Source: Henningerozyma blattae CBS 6284
Lineage: Eukaryota > Ascomycota > Saccharomycetes > Saccharomycetales > Saccharomycetaceae
Length of the DNA stretch: 64,000 bases
Assembly (NCBI RefSeq): GCF_000315915.1
Contig: NC_020188.1
Span: forward strand, 885,501 to 949,500
Direction: 5' to 3'
The notes under the pieces were generated by a model. The model did not search any database and had not been told where the DNA came from. It saw nothing but the letters and a program-made list of their open reading frames with translations. Below, piece after piece: positions 21,118-34,086 of the stretch. The stretch's first letter is position 1; each line of letters begins with the position of its first letter. A program made the translations under genes and the position numbers.

Positions 21118-24100
21118 TTACCAAAATGGACACCAACCAATATAATGTTGACACAGATTTTCTATCGAGGTAGCTTGTAAAATTAATTTGTCAACCTGTT
21201 CGGGAACGTCCAATGCACTGAATCTATGGAAATCATTACCTGTCAATTTATCAGTAATACGGCGTAAAACTAGCATAGCTCTGGCATTTCTAATTTCAGT
21301 TGCTTGATCTGCCTCCATTTTTGTTGCTTCTTCTACAGAAATAGTACCTTTTCTTAATAGTTCACTAGGATTTGTCAATGGTAGCTCAATACCAGTTCTT
21401 TCGGCTATAGTTTGTGCTGGTAAATCGAATCCCCAATGAATTAAGGGATCAAAAGCAAATGCTTCTAAAATGGCCATTAATGATTCCTTGTTATCCCTCA
21501 ATACTCTCATAACCTTTTCACAGGTAATACGGAAGCCACCTTCAATACCACTAACTTCCATTGCACGGGTAAGCATTCTTGTTAACCTAAATGGAACCTT
21601 TTCTGGATATTTTTCTCTTAATATTGCAGCTTCAAAACAATCACCAAAATCAATGTGAACAACCTTACCAGTTATTCTATCTAGCATTAAATTACTTGGA
21701 TGTCTATCCCCTAATCCCAAAATATAACCAACCATCGACATTACTGCCAAAGATCTAGTGTAGGTTGTTCTCCGCTCTAACCAGGATTCAGATGAACGAC
21801 TTCTTAGCCATAACACTTTGTATAAATCTTGACCTCTCGTATTATCTAAGGCATAGGTAAACACTTCAACCTTTTCCAACAAGGTTAAATTGTCATAATC
21901 AGGCGCCATTTGAAGCATAACCCAATGTTCAATATTCAACGGTATCTTCTTAGCTTCTCTGTGTTCTCTGATTAACACGTGAAATGTATCACTTTTTGGA
22001 ACCCACCCCAGTAGACCTGTTTTTGGAGATAAAGGAATAGCAGGAAATTGTTGTATATCCAAATGTCTTTGAAAGCATTCCGAATCGTTTTGCAGTAAGG
22101 TATTCACTAGGCCAAATAATTGCATAACCAATGAATCTTGTCGAATATCCTCATGCCCTTTCAATGCATATTGATAATCTTTACCATCGCTACCTTTAAT
22201 TGAGATTTTACGTGGTCTTTGTTTTGAAGAAATCACTGAAAAGACCTCCTCAAAGTAGGCGATCCTGACAACAGGCTGACCAGCTGAATATGTTCCCGGT
22301 AAAGCCAATTCCAAATCATGAGCCATCAGAAGTTTAGGTGAAACATGTTGTAATTCTAATGTTTGCAATTGAGGTAATTGCTTGCTAATTTTGCGGAAAA
22401 CATTATAATAAATATCCCATGCTTGATTTAAATTGCTAACATCTTTAGTGCGCTTGTAATTCATGACCCATTCATAGGCGTCGTTCAAGTCCCTACCGAA
22501 AATATTTTGGAAAGAAATTTCCCTTAAAGTTTCAGGACCACGTTTTAACATTTCATGCAAAGGTTCCAGTGTTGCAAACATTTTTTCCGTGTTATGCTCA
22601 CCAAAAAATTGTCTACTAGCATCTTCTAACCCTTCATACCACAATTCATGCCATAATACTGCAACTCTAATAAGTTCATGACTTACTAGTTCAGCTTGAT
22701 CCACCAAAACTGGACTATGGATTCTCATTTTTTCAATAATAGACAGTGCAGCTTTTTGTCTAGATACAGATTCTGACTTAATTGCCACAGTTAATGGATA
22801 TACAAGAGCTTGTGGATGAGATTTTCCCAAATCTGATAGTAAAGATAATAAAGATCTACTAACCACTTGGTCAGGTTGATGAATACGAGAAATTAATTGT
22901 GGTAAAACTTCTAACCAGTTACCAATTTTTATCATGCTAAACCCCTCATGCATTGCTTGGGTTGCCTCTGGAATACCACCAAAGGTAAACCACAGAGTTA
23001 GTAATCTCAAAGTATCTTGTAGAGAACTGGATTCTGAAAGAGAAATAGAATGGAAAAACCCTTTAATCGCTGGAACAACATGTCTCTGAATGATTTCAGA
23101 GGGGTAGGCGTTACTATTTTCTGATTGAGCAGACGTAGCGCCCATTATGCCATTTTCGATACTAAAAATTCCATTTAATGAAGCATCGCATACTCCATTT
23201 GTCTTTTCTTTAGTTCTAGACGTTATCATAGAGATGACCTCAAAATTAGCTAGGGCCCAATTATGCCAAGCCTTATACCAAGTGTCATCAAAATGAGTGG
23301 CCAATAAGTAGGATCCCAAGATTGCATCAGGATTTTCTATTCTCCAACCAACTTGCAATGAAACTCTCCATTCACCTTGTTTCAAGAAACAACGCGCTAA
23401 AAGTTTAGTAAACTCTTCAACATGCTGTGGCGACATATTTGTTTTCTGTGGGACATTTTGTGCTATCATATTATTTGGGTCTAAACCTAAATCATGAGCC
23501 ATGCGTGAAGTGAATCCAACTAAATGGAGTAGGGCTTCTCTATGAGATCCTGTAGCCCACAGGTATTTTAATTGTGCATAAACAACCGGTGGTGGAGCTC
23601 TTGCAGTATTTGGATGATCTGGATCTCCACCGTCTTCTAATAACGAATTTAATGCTTTTCTAGCCAATCCCATTCTACCTGATTTTCTACATAGATTTGC
23701 AAATTTAATCCAAATTTGCATATCTTGTTTTGGTTTCACCACTAATGATCTAACTCTTAGTACACGTTGCCATACATCGACATTCTTTTGACAGCCAAGT
23801 AATCTTTTATTCCATGTTTGCCTTATTAAAATACGTTCTTCAGAATTCTGAGGCAGTTTTTTGTATTTAATAATTTCTTCTAATTCTGCAATTATTTGAG
23901 TCCTAACAACAACGCTATAAGCTCTATTATAACTTTCGTTAATAAGGGCTGATATTTCTGTGACCAAAAGTTCACGAGCATTAAAAATATGCTTTCCTGC
24001 TTTTTCGAAATTATTTCTATGAATACATAAAACGGCATCAAAAAATTCTTTATCTGGGGATTGAGGCTTCATAACGTTTATATATTGTTCAATCTTATCC

Positions 24101-27100
24101 CATTGAGAAAGGCCCCATGCAGCACCTGCGGCAAGTGGGGCAATAAACTTCTTGATTTCTAATTTGGAGGAGTCCCATTTGCTGGCAGCAAGGTCACCTA
24201 AATTTTCCCATTCACCCAAAGCATGTAATGATCTCATCTTACCCATCATAACTTCTATAGAATCATCCCCAGCAAGTTCACGCTGGTTATATGCACTTAA
24301 AGCATCTTCCCAACGCTGCAATTTTTCGTACCAAGTTTCTTTCAATTGTAAATCATGGTGCTGTTGAGCATGCTTTAAAATTCCGATAGCAGCATCTGTT
24401 TGATGCAATTGATTATTTATACTAATCAATGACTCAATTGTACTTGTTGTAGAATCCTGCATAAATTCGACTTCCTTATAATGTAATGCTTTTGCATAAG
24501 CATGGCATCTCTGAGCATATTGGCCCAGTGTCTGGATTGGAATTGGCAATGTCTTATCATCATGTTCCATAAATTCCACTAAATTTAATAAGGTTTGATG
24601 AATTTCCGGAGGGTTTTGAGGTGACGATAAAGCTGCACATAACGACTGCACGAGGTCTTCTTGATTTTGTGTATAAAGTTCAGTCCAACAACTTGCGAAT
24701 GAAGTATTAAATAGTTCCCTTGCTAGCGGGTAATAAAGTCCTGCCAATCCAGAGCAAGCTCTTAAGGCATGAGAGGGAGATTCTTTTAGTAGTTGTATGG
24801 ACAAATGTCTTATCCATTCTTGCCAATCATCTTTAGTACGTTGTTGGCTACAGTCCCAAACATTTCTTAATAACGATTGGTTGACTGGCAACTTTGGTAA
24901 AGTTGTATCAGTCTCTGGGATATCTTTGTTTGGCGGCTCAAATTCTTTATCAAGAATAACATTGGATGGAAGACCTTCATTATTCAGTAACTGATTCACA
25001 AGTTGGTCGTAAATAGTGTGCTGAATTCTATTTCTTTCCAATGCTCTATTAATTACGGGAATAAAAACTGTAAAATCAGTATTTAATTGCAGTAAAAGTA
25101 AACTTAAAGTATTCATTATAGCCTTTGACACCTCTTTTTCTCCCGAATTCAAAATACGAACCATTGCTTGAACAATTCTTGATGACATTTCTGAAAGGTT
25201 TATGCTTTTTGCCATTTTACCCAGTGTTATAATAGCCATTTTTTTCAGATATGAAGGGGAATATTCAGCCAAACGAACTACAGTTGGAACAATTAAATGT
25301 GCGTAGTCCTCCAAATTTGAGTTGAATACTACTAGTGATTTTAATATTCTCAAAGAAACCGCCTTTTTGTTTGATTTGTCATCCTCTAAAACTGTTAAGA
25401 AAAAAGTTAACGTCATGGGAACAAATCTCTTAAATTCACCCTCTAGAGATTTTGAAATTGATTCGATCAACGATATTATTGTTAGCTGAAGTTTTAAAAT
25501 GGGGAAAAATTCTTGAATAACCTGATAAATCTCATCTACATGTGGCCTGATATGCTGCTTAACAATAGTAACCAATGAACTTAATTGCTGAAAATAAAAT
25601 TCTAATAATGAAGGAGGACAAGAGTGCATAACAGATATAATACCTGGAATAATTTGTTTCAAAAATGAAACACAGCGCAATCCTAAAGTCTGGAAAATAT
25701 TCATAATTGCTTGAATTACTGAGGTATGATGCGAAGATAATGAAGAATCACGTAATATCTTCATTAGAGTATTAATAACTACAGTCGGGTAATATTCTTC
25801 ATTTGATGGTGAAATACCTTGCATTAAAAGAGCAATATCGATTGATGGGGCATTTTGCTCCATTGAAAGTTTGGTGTTCGAGATAACTTCAACTTCCCTA
25901 TGTTTGTAAGGATCTAAAGCACCCAAAATACCAATTAACCTAACGGTTTCCCTTCTAATATTTGGCGCACTTTCAGATTTCAGTATATTTATTAGAACTC
26001 CGAGAAGTTCAGGGTAATCAAGTAATGGGTCGATAACATAACCAGATGATGCAGCTAATTGACCTAGTGTCTTTAAAGCAGCGTCTCTTTTAAAAGAATT
26101 TGATTGGTCTTGAAAGGTATCAATAATTAATGGCATTAATTCTTTTAAGTGTTTCTTCATATCCTCACCACCAACTACTGATAATTCACCAATTGCCTTT
26201 AATGCAGTTGATGCAACAGCAGAAGAAGAACCTTTGGATTTTGGTAACAGTACGTCTAAAATTGGTTCAATATAGGGTTTAGTTACAGATTTACTGGAAC
26301 TAATTAATGTGCACAATAATGTTGCACTTTCCTCCTTCTTTCGTGGCATATTAGAGTATTTTAATTGTGTTAATAATTCTAACAATGTTTTTCTTAATGC
26401 TGGTATAATATATGCAGGGTTAATAGATGTTAATCTACCGATTATCCTCATTGTTTCCATTTGGATAGTAAAAACTTCGTCATTCAAAATCATAAAAAGT
26501 AAACGAATATTATCTGGTTGTGCTAATTGTGGATCAAAACTTGAACTTAAATGTTGTAAAATTTCAAATCTAATTTCTGCTACAGGATCTGTTATTGCAA
26601 CGGTCAATAATTTACTTAATACTTCTGATACGGAATTTAAAGCATTCCGAGATGTTTGTCTACAAATATCATCCTTTACAAATAGATCACAGGAAGTTAG
26701 CACAGCCAATTTTCTAACATTGGGATTTTCATGCTCAATATAAGACATAATAACAACCCTAACGAATTCGGTCAATGAATATTTATGATTAATGGATTGT
26801 AACATTCTTAATACTTGAATTAGAATTTGAGCATCATTGACATCATCATTTATTTCATCTGTTTTTCTTGAAATATTTTGGTTTCTCCAATTTCTTGCTC
26901 GTTCCATAGAGAATGGTTTAATTAGTACAGGAGATCCAGGCTGTTGAAACTTTTCACCAGATAATGATGTACATAAAAGGTCCAGCAATCTCGCGTTTAT
27001 TGTTGGTTCCAGAGCTGGTATTTTTTCATTAATTATTAGTAAAGTTCTTTGCATATAATCTGACAGCGGACATGCCAACATATGATCTAATAAATCTTTA

Positions 27101-28518
27101 TTTAAATGTTTTGCTAACGCAGGTCCTACAGCTGACGCTAATTTTCCAATACAATAAAATAATTCCCGTTCGTACAGTTTTCTATTTTTAAATTTAGTTT
27201 GTAAGCTTAGTCTAATATTTTCAAGTATCTGCTCCATGTATGGTACAATACTAGATCCAACTTCAAATGAGATATCACCAATTGAGACCAATATTGACGA
27301 CTTATCAGCAAAATTAGTTGTGTTTTGGTTAATATTCTTTAACACTGAAAGATAATGAACCATTGATTGATCTAAGTATTTGGTAGTGAATAATTTTGAG
27401 TCAAATGAGGCTAACAATGGCAAAATAAGATATATTTCCTTACGAATGACGTCAAACTTGAAGTCTTTAAATTTCATGGTTGATTGATAGATCTCATCAT
27501 ATTTATTTTTAATATATGAACCTTCTTTTAATGATAGCAACTCTCTATACACTAGTAGAGTAGCATGTATCGATTCGTTTGTATTAAGGTTCAAACCGAA
27601 AACACAACCTTTAAAAAGGCTTTGAAACCATTGTTTTAATAATACTGTATCTCTATCTTTTAATATCGATAAACATTTCCCTAATGTTACTGCCCCATCC
27701 ATTCTGATCATTAACTTAGTATCTCTTAAGGCTCGCCATATATTGTCCAAGATGGAGTTAACATAAGGGTATAATAAATAAGGTGAGTTGTTTGTTAAAG
27801 CAGTAATAATTAACAATGCAGCATGCTTTCTGTACTCCTGTTTCGAATTTGAAGAATTATTTTCATGAGAAGTTGTGAGCCATTCAATACAGGTTTTAAC
27901 TTCAAATTCGACAAATTCTGAAGTCAAGGTCCCACCTGGGATTGCTAATTTACCCAAAGTATTTGCTGCAAGTCGCATTACTTCAATATCATTGGATGGA
28001 ATTAATACTCTTAAATAATTGGCTAACCTAGAAGTTTGGTTTGGTAATTCCTCAGTATGCGAATAAAATTCAATTAGCGTGTCTACAGCTAGGATGCCAC
28101 CAATTTTTTCACTTGAATCAGAGCCATGAATCAATTCAAAAATCTTATTATTAAGAATATTACTAAATCTTTGAAACTGCTCAATGGAGACTTCACGAGC
28201 CAAAGAAATTAAAGACGTTTTTAGTTCATAGGAAGCTGTGATGCGTTCTTGGGGTATCGGACTTCTTAACTTATCGAATATAATGTTAAATGTTGAGAAG
28301 GTATTATCTAATTCAGCCATACTTCTCTCAGTTTCTGCAAATACCTTTGAATCAGCTACACCGGTAGTTGTGGCTACCACTGCCGAAGTATCAGTTCCAT
28401 TGGTACCAGAAACTCCAGACTGGCCAGAAACTGAGGTGATTCCATCGTCTCCTCGAGATTTTCCCGCTAATTTCTTTTTATGGCGATGTTGTTCAGCTTT
28501 TCTTCGAAGAGATAGCAT
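21118..28518 (-). CDS. TOR2: TOR phosphatidylinositol-kinase-related protein kinase (Tor2-like)
   Basis: 2466 residues, uninterrupted (S. cerevisiae Tor1 2470, Tor2 2474). HEAT repeats make up the first ~1200 residues, then FAT, FRB, kinase and FATC domains. In the FRB domain the rapamycin-sensitive serine is Ser1946 ([15 protein letters not shown]). The kinase catalytic loop is [14 protein letters not shown] with Asp2271, and the DFG-equivalent is HIDFGDCFE. The protein ends in the diagnostic FATC sequence [11 protein letters not shown]. The N terminus ([19 protein letters not shown]) and many internal blocks resemble Tor2 more than Tor1. It nucleates TORC1 and/or TORC2 and controls growth, translation and actin. 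Position next to EAP1 also matches TOR2. An in-frame stop just upstream fixes the start. Confidence 0.98.
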   Translation of the reverse strand: MLSLRRKAEQHRHKKKLAGKSRGDDGITSVSGQSGVSGTNGTDTSAVVATTTGVADSKVFAETERSMAELDNTFSTFNIIFDKLRSPIPQERITASYELKTSLISLAREVSIEQFQRFSNILNNKIFELIHGSDSSEKIGGILAVDTLIEFYSHTEELPNQTSRLANYLRVLIPSNDIEVMRLAANTLGKLAIPGGTLTSEFVEFEVKTCIEWLTTSHENNSSNSKQEYRKHAALLIITALTNNSPYLLYPYVNSILDNIWRALRDTKLMIRMDGAVTLGKCLSILKDRDTVLLKQWFQSLFKGCVFGLNLNTNESIHATLLVYRELLSLKEGSYIKNKYDEIYQSTMKFKDFKFDVIRKEIYLILPLLASFDSKLFTTKYLDQSMVHYLSVLKNINQNTTNFADKSSILVSIGDISFEVGSSIVPYMEQILENIRLSLQTKFKNRKLYERELFYCIGKLASAVGPALAKHLNKDLLDHMLACPLSDYMQRTLLIINEKIPALEPTINARLLDLLCTSLSGEKFQQPGSPVLIKPFSMERARNWRNQNISRKTDEINDDVNDAQILIQVLRMLQSINHKYSLTEFVRVVIMSYIEHENPNVRKLAVLTSCDLFVKDDICRQTSRNALNSVSEVLSKLLTVAITDPVAEIRFEILQHLSSSFDPQLAQPDNIRLLFMILNDEVFTIQMETMRIIGRLTSINPAYIIPALRKTLLELLTQLKYSNMPRKKEESATLLCTLISSSKSVTKPYIEPILDVLLPKSKGSSSAVASTALKAIGELSVVGGEDMKKHLKELMPLIIDTFQDQSNSFKRDAALKTLGQLAASSGYVIDPLLDYPELLGVLINILKSESAPNIRRETVRLIGILGALDPYKHREVEVISNTKLSMEQNAPSIDIALLMQGISPSNEEYYPTVVINTLMKILRDSSLSSHHTSVIQAIMNIFQTLGLRCVSFLKQIIPGIISVMHSCPPSLLEFYFQQLSSLVTIVKQHIRPHVDEIYQVIQEFFPILKLQLTIISLIESISKSLEGEFKRFVPMTLTFFLTVLEDDKSNKKAVSLRILKSLVVFNSNLEDYAHLIVPTVVRLAEYSPSYLKKMAIITLGKMAKSINLSEMSSRIVQAMVRILNSGEKEVSKAIMNTLSLLLLQLNTDFTVFIPVINRALERNRIQHTIYDQLVNQLLNNEGLPSNVILDKEFEPPNKDIPETDTTLPKLPVNQSLLRNVWDCSQQRTKDDWQEWIRHLSIQLLKESPSHALRACSGLAGLYYPLARELFNTSFASCWTELYTQNQEDLVQSLCAALSSPQNPPEIHQTLLNLVEFMEHDDKTLPIPIQTLGQYAQRCHAYAKALHYKEVEFMQDSTTSTIESLISINNQLHQTDAAIGILKHAQQHHDLQLKETWYEKLQRWEDALSAYNQRELAGDDSIEVMMGKMRSLHALGEWENLGDLAASKWDSSKLEIKKFIAPLAAGAAWGLSQWDKIEQYINVMKPQSPDKEFFDAVLCIHRNNFEKAGKHIFNARELLVTEISALINESYNRAYSVVVRTQIIAELEEIIKYKKLPQNSEERILIRQTWNKRLLGCQKNVDVWQRVLRVRSLVVKPKQDMQIWIKFANLCRKSGRMGLARKALNSLLEDGGDPDHPNTARAPPPVVYAQLKYLWATGSHREALLHLVGFTSRMAHDLGLDPNNMIAQNVPQKTNMSPQHVEEFTKLLARCFLKQGEWRVSLQVGWRIENPDAILGSYLLATHFDDTWYKAWHNWALANFEVISMITSRTKEKTNGVCDASLNGIFSIENGIMGATSAQSENSNAYPSEIIQRHVVPAIKGFFHSISLSESSSLQDTLRLLTLWFTFGGIPEATQAMHEGFSMIKIGNWLEVLPQLISRIHQPDQVVSRSLLSLLSDLGKSHPQALVYPLTVAIKSESVSRQKAALSIIEKMRIHSPVLVDQAELVSHELIRVAVLWHELWYEGLEDASRQFFGEHNTEKMFATLEPLHEMLKRGPETLREISFQNIFGRDLNDAYEWVMNYKRTKDVSNLNQAWDIYYNVFRKISKQLPQLQTLELQHVSPKLLMAHDLELALPGTYSAGQPVVRIAYFEEVFSVISSKQRPRKISIKGSDGKDYQYALKGHEDIRQDSLVMQLFGLVNTLLQNDSECFQRHLDIQQFPAIPLSPKTGLLGWVPKSDTFHVLIREHREAKKIPLNIEHWVMLQMAPDYDNLTLLEKVEVFTYALDNTRGQDLYKVLWLRSRSSESWLERRTTYTRSLAVMSMVGYILGLGDRHPSNLMLDRITGKVVHIDFGDCFEAAILREKYPEKVPFRLTRMLTRAMEVSGIEGGFRITCEKVMRVLRDNKESLMAILEAFAFDPLIHWGFDLPAQTIAERTGIELPLTNPSELLRKGTISVEEATKMEADQATEIRNARAMLVLRRITDKLTGNDFHRFSALDVPEQVDKLILQATSIENLCQHYIGWCPFW

Positions 28519-29186
28519 TGCTTAGTATTGTGTATTGTTTCACTAATATATTGTTATGCTGATGCTTCTATTCTTAAAATACTATCACAGTTTTTTTACA
28601 CTAGCAGTAAATCCGGGAATAAACACGCCAAGTTAACTTCCTGGATAGAAAATTCTAAGTTCTAAATTCTAAATTCTAAATGGTTATATAAGTTGCTCTA
28701 ACTCAGAGTTACTCAGGAGGTTATTTCTCTAAAAACTTGAAAGAAGTAGATTGTTTTGTATAATCTAGCAATTTTAGTCTGGCTTTCTATAATTAAAGAT
28801 GCTTGAAGGTTAAATGGTGAATTTTTAGAAGCGCGGGTAACTCGGTACGCCCCTTTTGCCAAATTTCATAAAAATATAGCAAAGACGAAACTTATATTTC
28901 AGACCTTTTTTCTGCATATTTATTGGAATAGCATTCAAAAAGGATTACTGGCTCCAAAGTTAGCATTGGCTGTACAATATCGATTCGTCACAGATCATTG
29001 AAACAATACCAATTTTTCGAAGTTTATTTGAAGAAAGGAACGAAATTAATTGAAATTTAACTCGAAAACTTGCATTGAAACTTTTGAAATAGGATCAATT
29101 CAAAAATTAAGATACTTATTCATTTACCTTATTAAAACTACTTTAAAGATTTTTACCAATCAATATAAAATATTTATCATTTAATC
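28519..29186. promoter_or_regulatory. Divergent TOR/ARP3 promoter
   Basis: 668 bp. A Reb1 site CGGGTAA at 28834-28840 sits near the middle. A short direct repeat of a CTAAATT-like unit occurs at about 28654-28680. No other gene. Confidence 0.55.
28834..28840 (+). promoter_or_regulatory. Reb1 site (CGGGTAA)
   Basis: A core Reb1 motif in the divergent TOR/ARP3 promoter, ~316 bp from the TOR ATG and ~346 bp from the ARP3 ATG. Confidence 0.6.
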
Positions 29187-30563
29187 ATGAATCTTAATCC
29201 CGCAGTTGTTATGGATAATGGTACCGGTTTAACTAAATTAGGTTTTGCCGGTAATGATTCCCCATCTTGGATCTTCCCAACTGCTATTGCTACTGCTTCA
29301 CCATCAGGAAATAAGAAAACTGGCTCTTCAGCTACTTCTTCATCTGTATCAGGCTCTGGAACTAATGGTAGCAATGGTTCTAGCAACCCATACTTTGGTA
29401 ATTCTACTTCAGCTACCAACTTTGGTGGTTTGACCGGGGGTAAGATGTTATTATCCAATAATTTAGCCGGTAAAAGAGGTACCGAAGATTTAGATTTTTA
29501 TATTGGTAACGAAGCTTTGGTTGCTGCCCAATCTCCAAGCTATTCACTAAGTTATCCAATCAGACATGGTCAAGTCGAGAACTGGGACCACATGGAAAGG
29601 TTTTGGGAAAACTCCATCTTCAAATATTTAAGGACTGAGCCAGAAGATCATTACTTTCTACTGACTGAACCCCCATTAAATCCACCAGAAAATAGAGAGC
29701 AGGTTGCTGAAATTTTTTTTGAATCTTTTAATTGCGCAGGTCTTTATATTGCTGTCCAAGCGGTGCTAGCTTTAGCAGCTTCTTGGACTTCTTCAAAAGT
29801 TATAGATAGATCTTTGACAGGTACTGTTATCGATTCTGGTGATGGTGTAACTCATGTTATTCCGGTTGCAGAAGGTTATGTTATCGGGTCTGCCATTAAG
29901 AACATCCCAATTGCCGGTAGAGATATTACTGAATTTATTCAATCATTATTAAGAGAACGTGGCGAAGCTGATACATCTTTAAGAACTGCTGAGCGTATTA
30001 AACAAGAATATTGTTATGTTTGTCCTGATATCGTTAAAGAATTTAATAAGTTTGATAGACAACCTGAAAAGTTTGCACAATTTATTGTAGAATCACAAGA
30101 AAAGACAAAGCAGAAAGTCGTTGATGTTGGTTATGAAAGATTTTTGGCACCTGAAATTTTCTTCAATCCAGAAATTGCTTCATCAGACTACTTAACTCCA
30201 TTGCCAACTGTTGTTGACCAAACAATTCAAGCATGTCCAATTGATGTCCGTAAAGGTTTATATAACAATATTGTATTGTCTGGTGGTTCTACAATGTTTA
30301 AAGATTTCAGTCGTCGTTTACAAAGAGATATGAAATCTATCGTTAATGCTAGAATTTCTCAAAATGAAAAAATGACAGGTGTTAAATCTTCTGGTGTTGA
30401 TGTGCAAGTTATTTCCCATAGAAAACAAAGAAATGCAGTATGGTTTGGTGGTTCGCTATTGGCACAAACTGCTGAATTCAGAGGCTACTGCCACACAAAG
30501 AGAGATTATGAAGAAATTGGTCCGGAAATTGTCAGAAATTTCAGTCTTTTCAATGTTATGTAA
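29187..30563 (+). CDS. ARP3: Arp3, actin-related protein of the Arp2/3 complex
   Basis: 458 residues (S. cerevisiae 449). Actin-fold motifs are intact: [17 protein letters not shown] near the N terminus, [30 protein letters not shown] as phosphate loop 2, and [20 protein letters not shown]. Between the first conserved block and YIGNEAL there is a Ser/Gly/Asn-rich insert (about residues 40-98), larger than in most Arp3 proteins. Arp3 is one of the two actin-like subunits that form the template for branched actin filaments at cortical patches. It converges on CCT5, as in S. cerevisiae. Confidence 0.97.
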   Translation: MNLNPAVVMDNGTGLTKLGFAGNDSPSWIFPTAIATASPSGNKKTGSSATSSSVSGSGTNGSNGSSNPYFGNSTSATNFGGLTGGKMLLSNNLAGKRGTEDLDFYIGNEALVAAQSPSYSLSYPIRHGQVENWDHMERFWENSIFKYLRTEPEDHYFLLTEPPLNPPENREQVAEIFFESFNCAGLYIAVQAVLALAASWTSSKVIDRSLTGTVIDSGDGVTHVIPVAEGYVIGSAIKNIPIAGRDITEFIQSLLRERGEADTSLRTAERIKQEYCYVCPDIVKEFNKFDRQPEKFAQFIVESQEKTKQKVVDVGYERFLAPEIFFNPEIASSDYLTPLPTVVDQTIQACPIDVRKGLYNNIVLSGGSTMFKDFSRRLQRDMKSIVNARISQNEKMTGVKSSGVDVQVISHRKQRNAVWFGGSLLAQTAEFRGYCHTKRDYEEIGPEIVRNFSLFNVM

Positions 30564-31110
30564 TGAATTGAATAAACTTAATTTCCTCTGTCAATCTGCT
30601 GTGTGAAGTACCACTTGTACAGATATTTGGCATATAAACGTTCCACTAATTTAACCTAAACTAATCATAGATCTATATATGCTTATTTATGATTGACCGT
30701 TAACCTATGTAGTAATATAGCACCATATAGGATCCAATTTACCAATCGGTTCCTTTTACTAACTTTAACAAAATTTCATTATTACAATACAACTAAAAGG
30801 CACTTCTAACTCATAAGGATCCTATTAAAAATGGATTTGCTATATCTAACTCGAAATGCCTCCGTTGTTATTTTTATAACGTATTAAAAATTATTACTAA
30901 ATATACAAATTTATTGAAGTGTTTTTTTCTATATAATAATTAATTTAAATATATCAAAAAACTGTCATTAACTAAAATAACCTTTTTGCTGATGTGTATG
31001 AAAGATGATATGACTAGAATTGAGAATGAATTGAAAATATGGAAAGATATACATTAATATCGAGAAGGATAAATGGTGAGTAAAGCCAACAGAGATATTC
31101 AACTTGCCCG
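30564..31110. other. Convergent ARP3/CCT5 3' spacer
   Basis: 547 bp, AT-rich, with no coding signal. A short repeat of GGATCC-containing sequence occurs at about 30730 and 30818. Probably only 3' untranslated regions. Confidence 0.5.
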
Positions 31111-32790
31111 TTAGTATGCATCTTTACCACTAATAATTACATTGTCGATCTTTAATATCATTCTACACAATTGAGTAGCTAATAATATCTGTTGTTTCTT
31201 ACCAATAAATGGGTCTACAACAAATAACTCTTTCATGTTATTCGACCCTTTACCTAGACAATCAACCCCAAAAACTGAAGTGTGCTCCTTGATTTGCTTA
31301 CTCTTTAAAGTTGTTAGAGTTTCGATTGGATCTAACCCTGAGTTTTCAGCTAGAGTCATTGGAATAGTATCCAATGCCTGAGCAAAGGCTCGGAAAGCAT
31401 ATTGGTCAATGCCCTTCTGTCTATCGGCTTCTTCAGAAACTGCAATGGACATAGTAACCTCTGCAGCACCACCACCGTAAACAACACGAGAATCTTTAAC
31501 TAAATTACGAACAACACATAAGGAGTCATGCAAAGCACGCTTAGCTTCATCTACTATCATTTTATTTGAGCCTCTAATGAAACATGTAACAGTTTTTGAA
31601 TTAGTAGCTCCTTGTTCAACAACTAGCATGCGGTCTCTAGTAGTACCAAATTCTACTTCATAAACTCTTTTACAGGTACCTAGTTTTTCCTTTGATAAAT
31701 CTTGGAATCTTGGAACTATACGGCCTTCAGTAGCAATGGCAATTAATTCTAACTCTTGGCCACCAACCCACCTAACGGCCGGTAACTTATTTTGTAATAA
31801 TAAATGATTAGCTTCATCATCAAACCCCCATTGACAAATAACAACATCTGCGCCAGAATCCTTGACATATTGAATCATTTCTTTGAATTTATCCTGTTCA
31901 TAATTTTGTAATTTTTGGTATTCTTCAACAGATGAAATATCTAACTTATGCTTAGTTTTTGGTTTTGGTGGTTCAAATGGGCAAGTTAAAATAGCAACTT
32001 TAACGCCAGTTTCACCCTCCTTTGGTAAAACTTGTTTTGGCATTTGTGGATGTGAGAAATCTTTATCAATTATGACACCATTAATCAGACTACTTTCTTC
32101 TAAAGAGCCACCAACACGACCTTCTAATTTGATTAAATCGAATTGTACATCTTTTCTTTCTTCATCCATAACAGCAGTAACAGCATCAACGGCCATATTT
32201 GCAAATTTATCATGAGTTTTAGAAACGATTTTAGAACCTAATGAGGTCTTTGCTGCTTTAAATAGATACTCATGGAATTCTGATTTGTTTAATGCAACAT
32301 CATCAGTCGAACCTTCTAATTTACGAATAGCAACTTTGGCAGCTTCATCAAAACCATTAGCAATCTTAATTGGGTGAATACCTTTTTCAATTAATTCTAG
32401 AGCTTGGTCTAATAAAGCACTTGCCAAGACTACCACACCAGTAGTACCATCACCAATCTCATCATCTTGAGATTTAGATAACTGGACTAGAAGCTTTGCG
32501 ACTTCATTTTCTAATTCCATTTGTGATAAAATTGTAGCACCATCATTAGTGATCGTAATTTCACCATCTGGAGAGATTAAGATTTTATCTAAACCACGTG
32601 GCCCCAAGGATGTTTTAATAATAGAGGCAACCGATCTGGCAGCTAAAATATGTGACTTTTTGGCTTCTAAACCATGTTGTCTTTGTTTATTGCCTTGATC
32701 TCTAACAATAATAAAAGGTCTACCCATTTCATCTTGGGCAACAATTGCATTGGACAAATCAGGCATATCCATCGTTCTTGGTTGAGCCAT
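31111..32790 (-). CDS. CCT5: Cct5, epsilon subunit of the TRiC/CCT chaperonin
   Basis: 559 residues (S. cerevisiae 562). Group II chaperonin signatures are present: [48 protein letters not shown] (ATP hydrolysis Asp in GDGTT), and [15 protein letters not shown]. The opening [25 protein letters not shown] is typical of the epsilon subunit. TRiC folds actin, tubulin and WD40 proteins in the cytosol. A perfect PACE element lies ~155 bp upstream. Confidence 0.97.
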   Translation of the reverse strand: MAQPRTMDMPDLSNAIVAQDEMGRPFIIVRDQGNKQRQHGLEAKKSHILAARSVASIIKTSLGPRGLDKILISPDGEITITNDGATILSQMELENEVAKLLVQLSKSQDDEIGDGTTGVVVLASALLDQALELIEKGIHPIKIANGFDEAAKVAIRKLEGSTDDVALNKSEFHEYLFKAAKTSLGSKIVSKTHDKFANMAVDAVTAVMDEERKDVQFDLIKLEGRVGGSLEESSLINGVIIDKDFSHPQMPKQVLPKEGETGVKVAILTCPFEPPKPKTKHKLDISSVEEYQKLQNYEQDKFKEMIQYVKDSGADVVICQWGFDDEANHLLLQNKLPAVRWVGGQELELIAIATEGRIVPRFQDLSKEKLGTCKRVYEVEFGTTRDRMLVVEQGATNSKTVTCFIRGSNKMIVDEAKRALHDSLCVVRNLVKDSRVVYGGGAAEVTMSIAVSEEADRQKGIDQYAFRAFAQALDTIPMTLAENSGLDPIETLTTLKSKQIKEHTSVFGVDCLGKGSNNMKELFVVDPFIGKKQQILLATQLCRMILKIDNVIISGKDAY

Positions 32791-33447
32791 TTTGTCTATT
32801 GTTCTTCTTCAGTAGTCTATTTAATGATGGATTTAATGAGAATCACCACTCTTTAAAATTGGAACAATGGATTTTCAATCTACTTTTTTTTTTTATTTTT
32901 TCATATCATTAAGCTCAAATGTCAAATTCTAAATTTCAACTTGTTTGCCACCTCTAATTTTTACGCGCTAAGCTGTGACAGCGACGGAAATGAATGTCGC
33001 TAAATTAGAGTTAATATCAGTAAGAAGCAGCTTGATACTGAACTCATGTGCTACCTTGAGGATTAACCTTTCGCTTTAAAATTTCAGGAGGCAATTAATT
33101 TATAAGTTTTTCTCAAAATAAAACTAAGATTCTGAGTCCAATTTAATTTATAATGCATTTTACACAATGTAAAGCTTCTTAAAGTAACATGTATTGCGTC
33201 ACTTAATTACTTAGTAATTTGTTGTTAAAGATAAAGCGCATAAAATAAGATTATATATAAAGATACATATGATCATTTTGATAGAAAAGAGTTTAAATAC
33301 AGCCGAATGTGAAGGTTATTGTTGTTGAAATGGAGGGTAAAAAGAAATATGAAATGAAATGCATAACAAAGCTATATCTCGTATCTTTTTATATAATAAG
33401 TGTGGAAGTCTCAATGTAGTAAACAGATACGAATATTTGGGTAGTCC
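32791..33447. promoter_or_regulatory. CCT5 promoter and RPA12 3' region
   Basis: 657 bp. It contains a T-tract around 32885-32895 close to the CCT5 start, and the PACE listed below. The RPA12-proximal half is featureless AT-rich sequence. Confidence 0.5.
32944..32952 (-). promoter_or_regulatory. Perfect PACE (Rpn4) element upstream of CCT5
   Basis: TTTGCCACC is the exact reverse complement of GGTGGCAAA, 154-162 bp before the CCT5 ATG. Rpn4 sites are best known at proteasome genes, so finding one at a chaperonin gene is noteworthy. Confidence 0.65.
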
Positions 33448-33825
33448 TTAATTATTGGTCCTAAATTTGTAGCCGCATCCTGTACACGTGTAAAATACTG
33501 TAGCACCTTCATCTGCAGATCTTAATTGCAATGTATGATATTGCATTTCCTCATTGCCACACTTCGGACATTTTTCTTTAATGGTAGCACCTTCTTTTAA
33601 TTCATCTTTTTTCAAGGAAGTCTTGACGACAGATCTTTTAGATCTTAAAGTGGATGGAAAAGCATCGTCAGATGTAGAAGTAATAACTTTTAAGTTTTTG
33701 TATTTAGATTTTGGGTATTTGGCTTGGCATTGGGAACATTCGATCTCTGATCCCATAGTAGTACTGGCATTGTCCAGTAAGTTACCACAATCTAGGCAGA
33801 AAATTAAAGAACCAACAACTGACAT
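33448..33825 (-). CDS. RPA12: Rpa12 (A12.2), RNA polymerase I subunit
   Basis: 125 residues, the same length as S. cerevisiae Rpa12. It has an N-terminal zinc ribbon (CLDCG ... CSQC) and a TFIIS-like C-terminal ribbon (CPKCGNEEM ... RSADEGATVFYTCTGC), including the acidic DE pair that enters the active site for RNA cleavage. It acts in rRNA transcription termination, backtracked RNA cleavage and Pol I assembly in the nucleolus. The downstream order CCT5-RPA12 matches S. cerevisiae chromosome X. A PAC motif lies 135 bp upstream. Confidence 0.98.
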   Translation of the reverse strand: MSVVGSLIFCLDCGNLLDNASTTMGSEIECSQCQAKYPKSKYKNLKVITSTSDDAFPSTLRSKRSVVKTSLKKDELKEGATIKEKCPKCGNEEMQYHTLQLRSADEGATVFYTCTGCGYKFRTNN

Positions 33826-33959
33826 TTAACGTTATGATATAATATTAATGTAAATGTTTTTCTTATTCAGAATAGTTGAATAATATATTGTTTAACATGT
33901 TGTTAGAAACGTAAATTTCTTTAATAATACCAGTAATTTTTTTTTTTTTTTCTAAAAAA

Positions 33960-33967
33960 GCGATGAG
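33960..33967 (+). promoter_or_regulatory. PAC motif upstream of RPA12
   Basis: GCGATGAG is an exact PAC (polymerase A and C) box, bound by Dot6/Tod6 in S. cerevisiae, followed closely by an RRPE-like A/T run (AATTTTTTC). It lies 135-142 bp before the RPA12 ATG, as expected for a Pol I subunit gene. Confidence 0.75.
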
Positions 33968-34086
33968 TTCAATTTTTTCTGGATTTTTTTCATAAAATTC
34001 CATCATCCGTCGAAAGTGACTAAAGAATTTTAATGGTAGAGTGTAACATAATTATAATATTAAATATAGTATCAAGATAGACTATT

